28,130 nucleotides of DNA, taken from positions 1 to 28,130 of the forward strand of contig DATCVR010000410.1 of the NCBI GenBank assembly GCA_036566745.1. Direction: 5' to 3'. Below the pieces are notes generated by a model. The model was not told where the DNA came from and ran no database searches. It worked only from the letters and a program-made list of their open reading frames with translations. Source of the stretch: DATCVR01 sp036566745 (lineage in GTDB: Bacteria; Actinomycetota; Actinomycetes; Jiangellales; Jiangellaceae). The number at the start of each line of letters is the position of its first letter. Within the stretch, counting starts at the first letter, position 1. Shown in pieces: positions 21,801 through 28,130 of this stretch. Made by a program: the position numbers and the translations under genes.

Positions 21801-22508
21801 TCAGACGCTCGCGAGGGGCCGGTTCAGCTCGAGGGAAATGACATGGACGGCCACGAGCCCGCTGGCGATGATCCCGATCGCCTTCGCGTACGCCACGTGC
21901 ATCGTCAGGTACGGCTTGTCGCGGCCTCCGGACTCGTCGATGAACGTGTTCCAGTCCTTCGACGCGGTCGCGGCTGCGGCAGACCGCTCTTTCGCCCAGC
22001 GCTCGATGGAGGATGCGATGTTGGTGGCGATCGGGATCGATGTCGCGGACCGAATCCGCTCGATGTTCGACCCGTTCACGGCCAGGTCCTGTCGCAGGCC
22101 GGAGGCGAACTCCGCCACCGTGCTCACTGCGGCGATGCTGTCGGCGTAGAACTCGCCGGCGCGCCAGTTCCAGCTCTGCGCCTGCTCGCGGTGCCAGTCC
22201 AGGTCGTCGACGGCCTTCTGCAGCCCGCTGGCGAAGATCGTCAGGTTGACCTGGTCGAACACCTCGGGCCGGAAGACCTCACCGTGCTGGAGGTCATGCA
22301 GGTCGTTCATCGCTTCCGCGGCCTGCCTGCGGGCCGTAGCGGCCGCTTCGATCTCGGCCACCTTCTCGGCGGCTGCCGACAATCGATCCTGGCACCACGT
22401 GAAGTACTGCGTGAGGCGCTCGCCGAGAACCTCGGCGTCCAGGGCGCGACTGGTGACCGCGGCCAGTTCCCGGTCGAGCCTGTCGAGGGTCGGCGCGTCC
22501 ATGGCCAT
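21801..22508 (-). CDS. Unknown helical protein with a C-terminal hydrophobic segment
   Basis: This 235-residue protein was not recognised. It is mostly alpha-helical with Ala- and Glu-rich coiled-coil stretches (RLSAAAEKVAEIEAAATARR, SIERWAKERSAAAATAS) and ends in a hydrophobic helix (AIGIIASGLVAVHVISL) that may insert in the membrane. The overall look recalls helical secreted or WXG-like proteins, but no WXG motif is at the expected place. ATG 22508, with GGTGGGGGG upstream, is preferred; ATG 22502 is two codons later. It lies next to a P-loop kinase-like gene on the same strand, 156 bases away, with no evidence of a shared function. Confidence 0.65.
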   Translation of the reverse strand: MAMDAPTLDRLDRELAAVTSRALDAEVLGERLTQYFTWCQDRLSAAAEKVAEIEAAATARRQAAEAMNDLHDLQHGEVFRPEVFDQVNLTIFASGLQKAVDDLDWHREQAQSWNWRAGEFYADSIAAVSTVAEFASGLRQDLAVNGSNIERIRSATSIPIATNIASSIERWAKERSAAAATASKDWNTFIDESGGRDKPYLTMHVAYAKAIGIIASGLVAVHVISLELNRPLASV

Positions 22509-22664
22509 GTCTGGCCCCCCACCTGTGAGTGATGCGTCTCGATGCGCTGCTGCGACGGATGTTCGTGACCTGAGGTTGCGGCAGCCAGGCCCGCCGCGCG
22601 AGAGCCGTTGCAGATATACGCACGCGGGATCACCGGCTCGGCCTGGACCGACCACGGTGAGCTG

Positions 22665-23234
22665 TCAGGTGATGATCGCCTCGCGCCGGGCGTGGGCCAG
22701 GACGCCGGCCGCGGTGGCCTCGGGCGTCATGGCCGAGGTGTCGAGCCACCACCCCACCTGGCCGAGCTCGCGAGTCATGTCGTCGGCGAGCCCGCTGTAG
22801 TCGTAGAAGACCTGCTCGTGAACAGCGCGGTTCGCGTTGCGCTGCCGGCACACCTCCAGCGGTGGGGCCAGCATGACGAACATGATCGGCCGCGCCACGA
22901 TGCGGGCGACCATGAAGGCCAGCACCTCACGGTCCGGGACGACGTGATCGATGACCGGCACGAATCCGGCCTCAGTGAAGTTGTTGGCCAGACTGCACAG
23001 GTTCCGGGCGCGGAGCAGCAGCTGGCGCCGTGCTTCGTCCGCGGGCTCCGAGACCGGGCCCACTCGGCCGGTGACGATCATCCCGTTCATGGCGTCGCCG
23101 TCGAGCCGGGCGGCACGCGGGAACCGCGCGGCCACGAGACGCGAGACGGTGGTCTTCCCAGCGCCCGGCACTCCCGAAATGATCAGACAGCCCGGCTCCG
23201 CATCCGGCATCGGCAGGTCGATCACGTCAGCCAT
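22665..23234 (-). CDS. P-loop nucleotide kinase-like protein
   Basis: This 189-residue protein has the P-loop GVPGAGKTT near residue 21, an RLDGDAMNGMIVTGR segment, and the substrate-side FVPVIDHVVPDREVL strand. Near the end, ECRQRNANR-like PPLEVCRQRNANR forms the lid. The layout resembles the small AAA_33/chloramphenicol phosphotransferase-like and zeta-toxin-like kinases. The substrate is unknown. The ATG is at 23234 with only a weak ribosome box. No antitoxin-like gene is adjacent. Confidence 0.75.
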   Translation of the reverse strand: MADVIDLPMPDAEPGCLIISGVPGAGKTTVSRLVAARFPRAARLDGDAMNGMIVTGRVGPVSEPADEARRQLLLRARNLCSLANNFTEAGFVPVIDHVVPDREVLAFMVARIVARPIMFVMLAPPLEVCRQRNANRAVHEQVFYDYSGLADDMTRELGQVGWWLDTSAMTPEATAAGVLAHARREAIIT

Positions 23235-23301
23235 ACTGCTCGCTCGACCGGGTGACCAAGCACCGTGCTCCAGGGGTTCGTCCGGACAGTACCGGGACCG
23301 T

Positions 23302-23322
23302 GGCCGGCGCGTCAGGCCGGCC
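23302..23322 (-). terminator. Hairpin at the end of the GH16-like gene
   Basis: GGCCGGC (23302-23308) pairs with GCCGGCC (23316-23322) around a 7-base loop. The stem overlaps the last codons of the GH16-like gene, so its terminator role is tentative. Confidence 0.4.
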
Positions 23323-24082
23323 GACGTCCCCGCACATGAGAGACGACCAGCTCAGGTACCGGCGTCTCCGCGACGCGGTCGGCGGCTCGCGCGGGGAAGT
23401 CGAAGACGCCGATCATGAGTTGCATCGGGTAGTCGGTTGCCTGGTCGACGCGCCGGACGACCTCGCCGTCCACGGAGAACGTGAGCGACCCGGGCCGCCA
23501 GCCGACGCCGTAGGTGTGGAACTCGGCCACGTCGATCTCGAGCGGATCGGCGGCGAACTCCTCGACCAGGGCCGGATCGCGGAACCGGTGCACCCCGATC
23601 CCCACAGCGGCGGAGCCGTCGCGGACAGCGTCGCCGAACACCTCGGCGACGCAGATCTCACCGGAGCGTTCGGGCTGGTCCTCGATGCCCGACATCCAGA
23701 AGGCGACCATCGACCGTGCCGTGACGACACCGCGCATCCGGACCTCGACCTGCCCGTACAGCGGCGTGTAGCCCCACATCGTCGGCTGCGCCTCGCGGAC
23801 GACGAGGCCGTCGCGGAACGGCAGCTGACCGATCGTGCTGCCTGGCGGACCGGCGAAGCTCCCGCTCTGGATGCACGAGACTCGCAGCGGCTCGTCGTGC
23901 AGGTCAGCGCACCACAGCGGCTGGTCGGCCGGGATGCTCAGCCGTAGCTCGCCGTTACGCACGGAGTACGTTGCGGAGGACTCGGCGCGTGAGCTCCAGT
24001 GCGGCAGGTAGTACGGGAACCAGACATCCGGATCGAGGGTGTCGCCCGAGAAGCGTTCATCGAGTTCGAGGCGCGCGGCCAT
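23312..24082 (-). CDS. GH16-like concanavalin-fold protein with altered catalytic motif
   Basis: This 256-residue protein has the jelly-roll pattern of glycoside hydrolase family 16: LDERFSGDTLDPDVWFPYYLPHW at the start, GQVEVRMRG, the active-site strand, FHTYGVGWRPGSLTFSVDGEVVRR, and YPMQLMIGVFDF. The catalytic motif, usually E-[IL]-D-x-x-E, reads EICVAE here, so both catalytic Glu residues remain but the central Asp is Cys. There is no signal peptide, unlike secreted beta-glucanases. It may act on an intracellular glycan, be weakened, or be a binding protein. Confidence 0.85.
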   Translation of the reverse strand: MAARLELDERFSGDTLDPDVWFPYYLPHWSSRAESSATYSVRNGELRLSIPADQPLWCADLHDEPLRVSCIQSGSFAGPPGSTIGQLPFRDGLVVREAQPTMWGYTPLYGQVEVRMRGVVTARSMVAFWMSGIEDQPERSGEICVAEVFGDAVRDGSAAVGIGVHRFRDPALVEEFAADPLEIDVAEFHTYGVGWRPGSLTFSVDGEVVRRVDQATDYPMQLMIGVFDFPARAADRVAETPVPELVVSHVRGRRPA

Positions 24083-24105
24083 GCTCGATGTTAGCCACCG
24101 TCGGC

Positions 24106-24555
24106 TCAGTCGCCGCTGTCCAGCGCGTAGTCGTAGCGGATGAATCCGTTGAAGTCCGCGACCTTGTCGTACAGCAGTCGCGCCGTGGCGTTGTGATCCT
24201 GGGTGTGCCAGTAGAAGCGGTCCGCGTCACGCGAGCGTGCGGCATCGGCGACGGTCTCGATCAGCGTCCGGGCGACACCATGCCCGCGTGCGTTCTCGTC
24301 GACGAACAGGTCCTGCAAGTAGCAGACGGTGCTCGCCCAGATGCTGGTGTGAAAGACGTAGTGGGCGATCCCGACGAGCCGATCATCGACAAAGGCGCCG
24401 AGCCCGTGGATCCCGTCGTTCTCCAGCAGCCGAGTCCAGGTGAGTTCGTAACCGTCATCGGACACGTCGGTCCGGTAGAACGCCTTGTAGCCGCGAGCGA
24501 GGCGCTCCCAGTCGCGTCGGTCCGCCGGGGCCAAGGGCGCAGTCCGCAGGTGCAT
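24106..24555 (-). CDS. GNAT-family N-acetyltransferase
   Basis: This 149-residue GNAT protein has motif A, CYLQDLFVDENARGHGVARTLI, in which ARGHGVA is the pyrophosphate-binding loop for acetyl-CoA. Motif B follows with DADRFYWHTQDHNATARLLYDKV. The acceptor substrate is unknown; similar proteins acetylate small amines or peptides. ATG 24555, with AAGGACGAG upstream, is preferred over ATG 24603, which lies in the divergent promoter. The neighbouring gene diverges 46 bases away. Confidence 0.9.
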   Translation of the reverse strand: MHLRTAPLAPADRRDWERLARGYKAFYRTDVSDDGYELTWTRLLENDGIHGLGAFVDDRLVGIAHYVFHTSIWASTVCYLQDLFVDENARGHGVARTLIETVADAARSRDADRFYWHTQDHNATARLLYDKVADFNGFIRYDYALDSGD

Positions 24556-24601
24556 GTCTCGTCCTTCGTGACGTTTTCGGCCATACCTATCATCGGACGG
24601 C

Positions 24602-25261
24602 ATGATCAGCGTGCACGACGCGGTTGCCGACCTTCGGGCCGAGGGCTACGACGGCCTGGCGCTGGTGCGGCGGCTGAGCGACCGGTTCGGAGCGCGGGTG
24701 TTTCCCGAGCCCAGCGGCATCGTGTTCCATGGCTCCTCGATCGAGCGTGACGAGCTCGTGCCGTACACCAGCGTGCGCATCGACAAGGCCGACCCGGCCG
24801 ACCCGGCGATCTTCTGGGCGACCAGCGCGGACGTCGCGGCGTTCTGCGCGATCTTCAACCGCGGCCGGCTGGCCGACCAGGTGGCCGCGGGGCTGATGTC
24901 CGACGACGCGTACCGGCGGATGAACTTCACCAAGGCGTGGGTGCCGCATCGTCTCCGCGTCGGCGGGCCCGCGCCGGTGCTGGACGAGCTGGCGGCGACG
25001 GACAGCGGCGACGGGATGGTCGTGACCCCGGCGATGTGGGAAGTCGCCCGCGCCCAGCGGCCGGTGGGCTGGGTGCACGTGGCGTTGCCGGAGCCGCCGA
25101 TCGACGCTCCTCAGGAGTTCGGTGACTATCACGTGAGCAGGCATCCGGTGGGGCCCGCGGCAGCCGTGCGGGTGAGGTTCGAGGAGCTGGCGCCGCTCGT
25201 CGTCCAGGCGGAGAAGGGCACCGTGACCTTCGAGTGGGTCGACGGCCACCCCCACGCCTAG
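24602..25261 (+). CDS. Unknown protein
   Basis: This 219-residue soluble protein has no family that I recognise. Visible parts are an N-terminal helix (VHDAVADLRAEGYDGLALVRRLSDRFG), a strand-rich middle (GIVFHGSSIERDELVPYTSVRID) and a FNRGRLADQVAAGLMSDDAYRRM helical part, ending in strands. TATCAT (24588-24593) lies 8 bases before the ATG with no ribosome box, so the mRNA is probably leaderless. Codon use looks typical for the genome, so the protein is likely expressed. Confidence 0.7.
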   Translation: MISVHDAVADLRAEGYDGLALVRRLSDRFGARVFPEPSGIVFHGSSIERDELVPYTSVRIDKADPADPAIFWATSADVAAFCAIFNRGRLADQVAAGLMSDDAYRRMNFTKAWVPHRLRVGGPAPVLDELAATDSGDGMVVTPAMWEVARAQRPVGWVHVALPEPPIDAPQEFGDYHVSRHPVGPAAAVRVRFEELAPLVVQAEKGTVTFEWVDGHPHA

Positions 25262-25393
25262 CCGGGCGCACCCGATCTCGCGACGACCTTCCGGGTGCAC
25301 CACGTCCGGGATGTCCGGGCTCTGACACCTGTCATACGAGCTTCGCGACCTATGGCACGTCTGCCGGCCGCCGCTGCCCGCCACGGTGGGGGC

Positions 25394-27016
25394 ATGAAGA
25401 AGCCCATCGTCATTGCCGCACTCTCCTGCGTGCTGGTCACGGCCGCGTGTTCGGCTGAATCGACCGACTCGGACCCGAAGGCCCCCCTCGACGACGGCTC
25501 GGCCACCGTCGACCTCGACAGCGGCCGGATCCGCGGAACCGTCACCGACGAGTACCGCAGCTTCGAGGGCGTCCCCTACGCGGCGCCGCCCGTAGGCGAC
25601 CTGCGCTGGGCGCCCCCGGAAGCCGTCGAGCCGTGGGAGGGCACCCGGGACGCCGTCGAGCCCGGAAACCTGTGCCCCCAGGAGGCGACCCAGTACGCCG
25701 ACAGCGCCAGCCTGAACGAGGACTGCCTCTACCTCAACGTCACCGTCCCGCGCGGCGTCGAGTCCGACCGGCCCAGGCCGGTGATGGTCTGGATCCACGG
25801 CGACGGCGTGGTGGGCGGAGGCGAGTTCTTCGACGGCCGGCCGCTGGCCACCACCGGCGACGTCATCGTCGTCACCGTGAACTACCGGCTCGGCCTGTTC
25901 GGCGCCTTCGGTCACCCCGACCTTCCCGACGGCGGGACGTTCGGGCTCCAGGACCAGCAGGCGGCGCTGCGCTGGGTGCAACGCAACGCCGAGGCCTTCG
26001 GTGGTGACCCGGACAACGTGACCGTCTTCGGCGAGTCGTACGGCGCGCTCTCCGTCAGTGCCCATCTGACCTCACCAGCGGCGGAGGGCCTGTTCGACCG
26101 CGCGATCGTCCAGAGCGGCATGGCGCTGTCGGACCTGCCGGCCGGCGCGCTCAACCCCGGGCTCGAGGCGCTGGACTGGCACGGCTGGCGATCCGCGGAG
26201 GAAACCGCGGCCGTGGGTGCGTCGGTCGCCGGCGAGCTCGGCTGTGCGGACCCGTCGACGGCGCTGGCCTGTCTGCGGGCCAAGCCGGTGGCGGAGCTGT
26301 TCGAGTACCCGCAGATCATGCGGATCTTCCAGCCCTGGACCTTCGGGAACGAGACCTTGCCCGTGGTGCCGGCGCAGGCCATCCGCGACGGCGACTCGCA
26401 CGAGGTGCCGGTGATCTCCGGGAGCACCAAGGACGAGCACCGCATCTTCGTAGGGTTCTTCTTCGACCTGCTGGGCACGCCGGTGACCGCGGAGCAGTAC
26501 CCGCAGCTGCTGGCCACGACGTTCGGCGACGACGCCGCAGCGGTGGAGGCGGAGTATCCCCTGACCGGCTTCGAGTCGCCGAGCATCGCCTGGGCCACGG
26601 TGATGACCGACCGGATGTGGGCGACGTTCACGTTCGAGCAGAACCAGCTGTTCTCCGACCGGGCCGAGACCTACGCGTACGAGTTCGCGGACACCGAGGC
26701 GCCGATGTACGTGCCGTTCCCGGACACCCTGCCGCCAGGGGCCTACCACGCGGCGGACGTGCCGTACCTGTTCCCGGGCGAGGAGTTCGCCGATGCCACC
26801 CCTGAGCAGCGCGAACTGTCGACGACGATGATGACGTACTGGGCAAACTTCGCAACCGATGGCGATCCCAACGGAACCGACCTGCCGGAGTGGACGGCAT
26901 TCGACACAGCCGACCGCGTGCCGTACGTTCAGTCGCTCGGACCTGGTTCGGGGGCGATCGGCGCGGTCGACTACGCGGCGGCGCACCGCCTCGAATTCTG
27001 GGACCACCTGCGCTGA
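25394..27016 (+). CDS. Type B carboxylesterase, predicted lipoprotein
   Basis: The protein has 540 residues. An N-terminal lipoprotein signal ends in the lipobox VTAAC (Cys19), so it should be anchored outside the cell membrane. The esterase domain starts with VDLDSGRIRGTV and YRSFEGVPYAAPPVGDLRW. NEDCLYLNVTVP is the family signature, and the nucleophile is Ser215 in FGESYGALS. The acid probably lies in STKDEHRIF and the His in YHAADVPYLFPGEEF. The oxyanion region reads WIHGDGVVGGGEFF, where most members have HGGGF. It should hydrolyse esters of small or hydrophobic substrates at the cell surface. GGTGGGGG precedes ATG 25394. A dyad, TGACA-cc-TGTCA (25323-25334), in the promoter region may be an operator. 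Confidence 0.92.
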   Translation: MKKPIVIAALSCVLVTAACSAESTDSDPKAPLDDGSATVDLDSGRIRGTVTDEYRSFEGVPYAAPPVGDLRWAPPEAVEPWEGTRDAVEPGNLCPQEATQYADSASLNEDCLYLNVTVPRGVESDRPRPVMVWIHGDGVVGGGEFFDGRPLATTGDVIVVTVNYRLGLFGAFGHPDLPDGGTFGLQDQQAALRWVQRNAEAFGGDPDNVTVFGESYGALSVSAHLTSPAAEGLFDRAIVQSGMALSDLPAGALNPGLEALDWHGWRSAEETAAVGASVAGELGCADPSTALACLRAKPVAELFEYPQIMRIFQPWTFGNETLPVVPAQAIRDGDSHEVPVISGSTKDEHRIFVGFFFDLLGTPVTAEQYPQLLATTFGDDAAAVEAEYPLTGFESPSIAWATVMTDRMWATFTFEQNQLFSDRAETYAYEFADTEAPMYVPFPDTLPPGAYHAADVPYLFPGEEFADATPEQRELSTTMMTYWANFATDGDPNGTDLPEWTAFDTADRVPYVQSLGPGSGAIGAVDYAAAHRLEFWDHLR

Positions 27017-27172
27017 TCGGGACTCGGTGGCGTCGTCACCGGGCGCCCGCCGCGCCGCCTGCCCGGGTCATTTGGCCCCGGTATTGGCCCCTCCCCGAGA
27101 TTCGCCGCGACTGTCTCATGGTAAGTGGCCATCGCTGATCGGCGAGGCCGTGGCGAGTGAAGGAGGTGCGCG

Positions 27173-27313
27173 ATGCTGGAGGTCACGTCGACCACCCGGC
27201 CGCGGGTGACTCCATGTCACGCCCGTGAGCCGGTCGGTGGTCCGGTGCGGGTCTGGTGTCCGACGTGCGGGCGGTCGTGGCAGGCGGACGAGCTCGAGTT
27301 CGAGCCGTACTGA
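27173..27313 (+). CDS. 46-residue zinc-ribbon-like protein
   Basis: This tiny gene has an ideal ribosome site, AAGGAGGT, five bases before ATG 27173. The protein reads VTPCHAREPVGG early and then WCPTCGRSWQADELEF. The CPTC knuckle and the earlier Cys-His pair could together bind one zinc ion. It starts about 155 bases after the esterase gene and is followed by hairpins. No family name can be given; it could be a nucleic-acid- or protein-binding adaptor. Confidence 0.7.
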   Translation: MLEVTSTTRPRVTPCHAREPVGGPVRVWCPTCGRSWQADELEFEPY

Positions 27314-27321
27314 GGACATCG

Positions 27322-27348
27322 GGTCGGGTCTCGCCGGGATCCCCGACC
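27322..27348. terminator. Hairpin between the zinc-ribbon gene and the haemoglobin gene
   Basis: GGTCGGG (27322-27328) pairs with CCCGACC (27342-27348) around a 13-base loop, in the gap between two convergent genes. A second small inverted repeat, CCGGA/TCCGG, overlaps the haemoglobin stop. Confidence 0.5.
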
Positions 27349-27353
27349 GGACG

Positions 27354-27866
27354 TCATCCGGCGGGCTGCCATGGCGGCCGCCCGCCCCAGTCCCAGGTGG
27401 GCATCGGCTCGGGCGCGTCCACCTCGACCCCAGGCTGTGAGTACATCACCGCCATCCGCGTGCCCCACTCGAGATAACCCACGAACGCCGCGCGGAACTC
27501 AGGATCTTTCGGCAGGCCGACCTCGTCGGCGGAGTCGATCAGCAGGTCGACCCAGCGTCGTCGCTGGGCCTCGGTGATGGATCTGCCGAGATGGCGGCCG
27601 ATCATGTGACGGTGGCCCCCGCGCTGCGTCGAGTAGCGCGCGGGGCCACCGAACACCTCGCCGAGCCACGCGGCCACGTGACGCGGATGGCCGGGATCCA
27701 TGTTCCGGAAGACCGGTTCGAGCAGGTCGTCGGCGAGCACGTGGCCGTAGAACACGTCGAAGAGCCGATGGAACGCGGCCTCCCCACCCGCCCATTCGTA
27801 CAGCGTGGGAGGGACCGGCGACGGCTCGGGCTCGTCGTGGGCGGGAGTGCTTCCGTCCGAGATCAT
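27354..27866 (-). CDS. glbO: Group 2 truncated haemoglobin (GlbO type)
   Basis: This 170-residue protein has a Pro-rich N-terminus (about 20 residues) and then a 2-on-2 globin. TLYEWAGGEAAFHRLFDVFY carries the B10 Tyr (about residue 40), VFRNMDPGHPRHVAAWLGEVFGG follows, and the F8 heme-ligating His is in GRHLGRS (about residue 92). The G8 Trp is in RRRWVDLLI (about 105). Group 2 globins bind oxygen and help detoxify nitric oxide or peroxide. A C-terminal extension ending in WDWGGRPPWQPAG is a few residues longer than usual. The start is ATG 27866. Confidence 0.93.
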   Translation of the reverse strand: MISDGSTPAHDEPEPSPVPPTLYEWAGGEAAFHRLFDVFYGHVLADDLLEPVFRNMDPGHPRHVAAWLGEVFGGPARYSTQRGGHRHMIGRHLGRSITEAQRRRWVDLLIDSADEVGLPKDPEFRAAFVGYLEWGTRMAVMYSQPGVEVDAPEPMPTWDWGGRPPWQPAG

Positions 27867-28085
27867 GCGCTCACGACATCACTCAGGCCGGACTGAACTC
27901 AAGTAGGAACTTTTCGCCTGTGGACGGCCCCGCACACCCGGATCGCGGCGCGTCGCTCGCCGTGGCGTCGCCGTCGTGCCTCCGTCGTCACCGTGACCAG
28001 CGAACCGGTGGCGCCCACCTCGTCGATCCACGATGATCGGAGCCGTTGGCGTTCAGCCACGTTGGCTCTCGACGAGGAGGTCGCG

Positions 28086-28130
28086 ATGAGCGGATCCGTC
28101 GCACGAATCACCCACATCAGTGCCCGGTCG
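28086..28130 (+). CDS. Start of a possible dodecin, cut by the window edge
   Basis: GAGGAGG lies four to five bases before ATG 28086. The 15 residues seen, MSGSVARITHISARS, resemble the N-terminal strand of actinobacterial dodecins (small flavin-storage proteins beginning with xSVARVTEIS). The assignment rests on these residues only. Confidence 0.45.
   Translation, partial: MSGSVARITHISARS

Noticed and set aside
21801..23234. Toxin-antitoxin pair made of the helical protein and the P-loop kinase
   Set aside because: Sizes (235 and 189 residues), the 156-base gap and the lack of a recognisable antitoxin domain do not support a zeta/epsilon-type pair.

Overview
The window comes from a high-GC actinobacterium. 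The base composition is strongly GC-biased, starts are a mix of ATG and GTG, some genes look leaderless, and the families are typically actinobacterial (DLW-39 small protein, TipA-type MerR regulator, PadR/DUF1048/Drr efflux operon, GlbO-type haemoglobin). The genus cannot be fixed from the sequence; Nocardioides-like Propionibacteriales are one possibility, by inference only.

Left flank (1-2083): a VOC-fold protein, the small DLW-39 protein, a TipA-like MerR regulator with a 19-bp-spacer promoter and a strong internal ribosome binding site, a long terminator hairpin, and tRNA-Ala(TGC).

Integrated element (2038-11925): a perfect 49-bp direct repeat of the tRNA-Ala 3' half brackets about 9.84 kb. 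Inside, a leftward operon encodes three regulatory or unknown HTH proteins, a RepA/RecA-like hexameric helicase ATPase, a small excisionase-type HTH protein and a tyrosine integrase, most joined by ATGA- or GTGA-type overlaps. A leaderless GntR repressor gene diverges from it across an inverted-repeat operator. Cargo follows: an HTH/TPR regulator, an NAD-dependent epimerase and a beta-class DNA methyltransferase fused to an Mrr-type nuclease domain. A 1.1-kb non-coding stretch (9095-10192) carries three successive families of short palindromic repeats, a plausible origin or control region. No conjugation (TraB/FtsK-like) gene and no virion gene is visible, so the element looks like a stripped-down AICE or a satellite-like island with a possible defence cargo.

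Right flank (11926-28130): an MFS exporter fused to a cyclic-nucleotide-binding domain, followed by a cyclase-fold DUF2652 protein; a SnoaL-like/TetR divergent pair with twin operators; a frameshifted aminoglycoside-phosphotransferase-like pseudogene; DMT and MFS exporters; a padR-DUF1048-ABC ATPase-ABC permease operon with a palindromic operator; a degraded copy of the tRNA-Ala 3' end with its chromosomal flank (21726-21789); a helical protein of unknown function; a P-loop kinase-like protein; a GH16-like protein with an altered catalytic motif; a GNAT acetyltransferase; an unknown protein; a lipoprotein carboxylesterase; a tiny zinc-ribbon-like protein; a group 2 truncated haemoglobin; and the first codons of a possible dodecin.

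The most interesting points are the methyltransferase-Mrr fusion, the three-family repeat array in the transfer-gene-less element, and the cNMP-binding exporter next to a cyclase-like protein. All functions are inferred from motifs read by eye; no database search was run.
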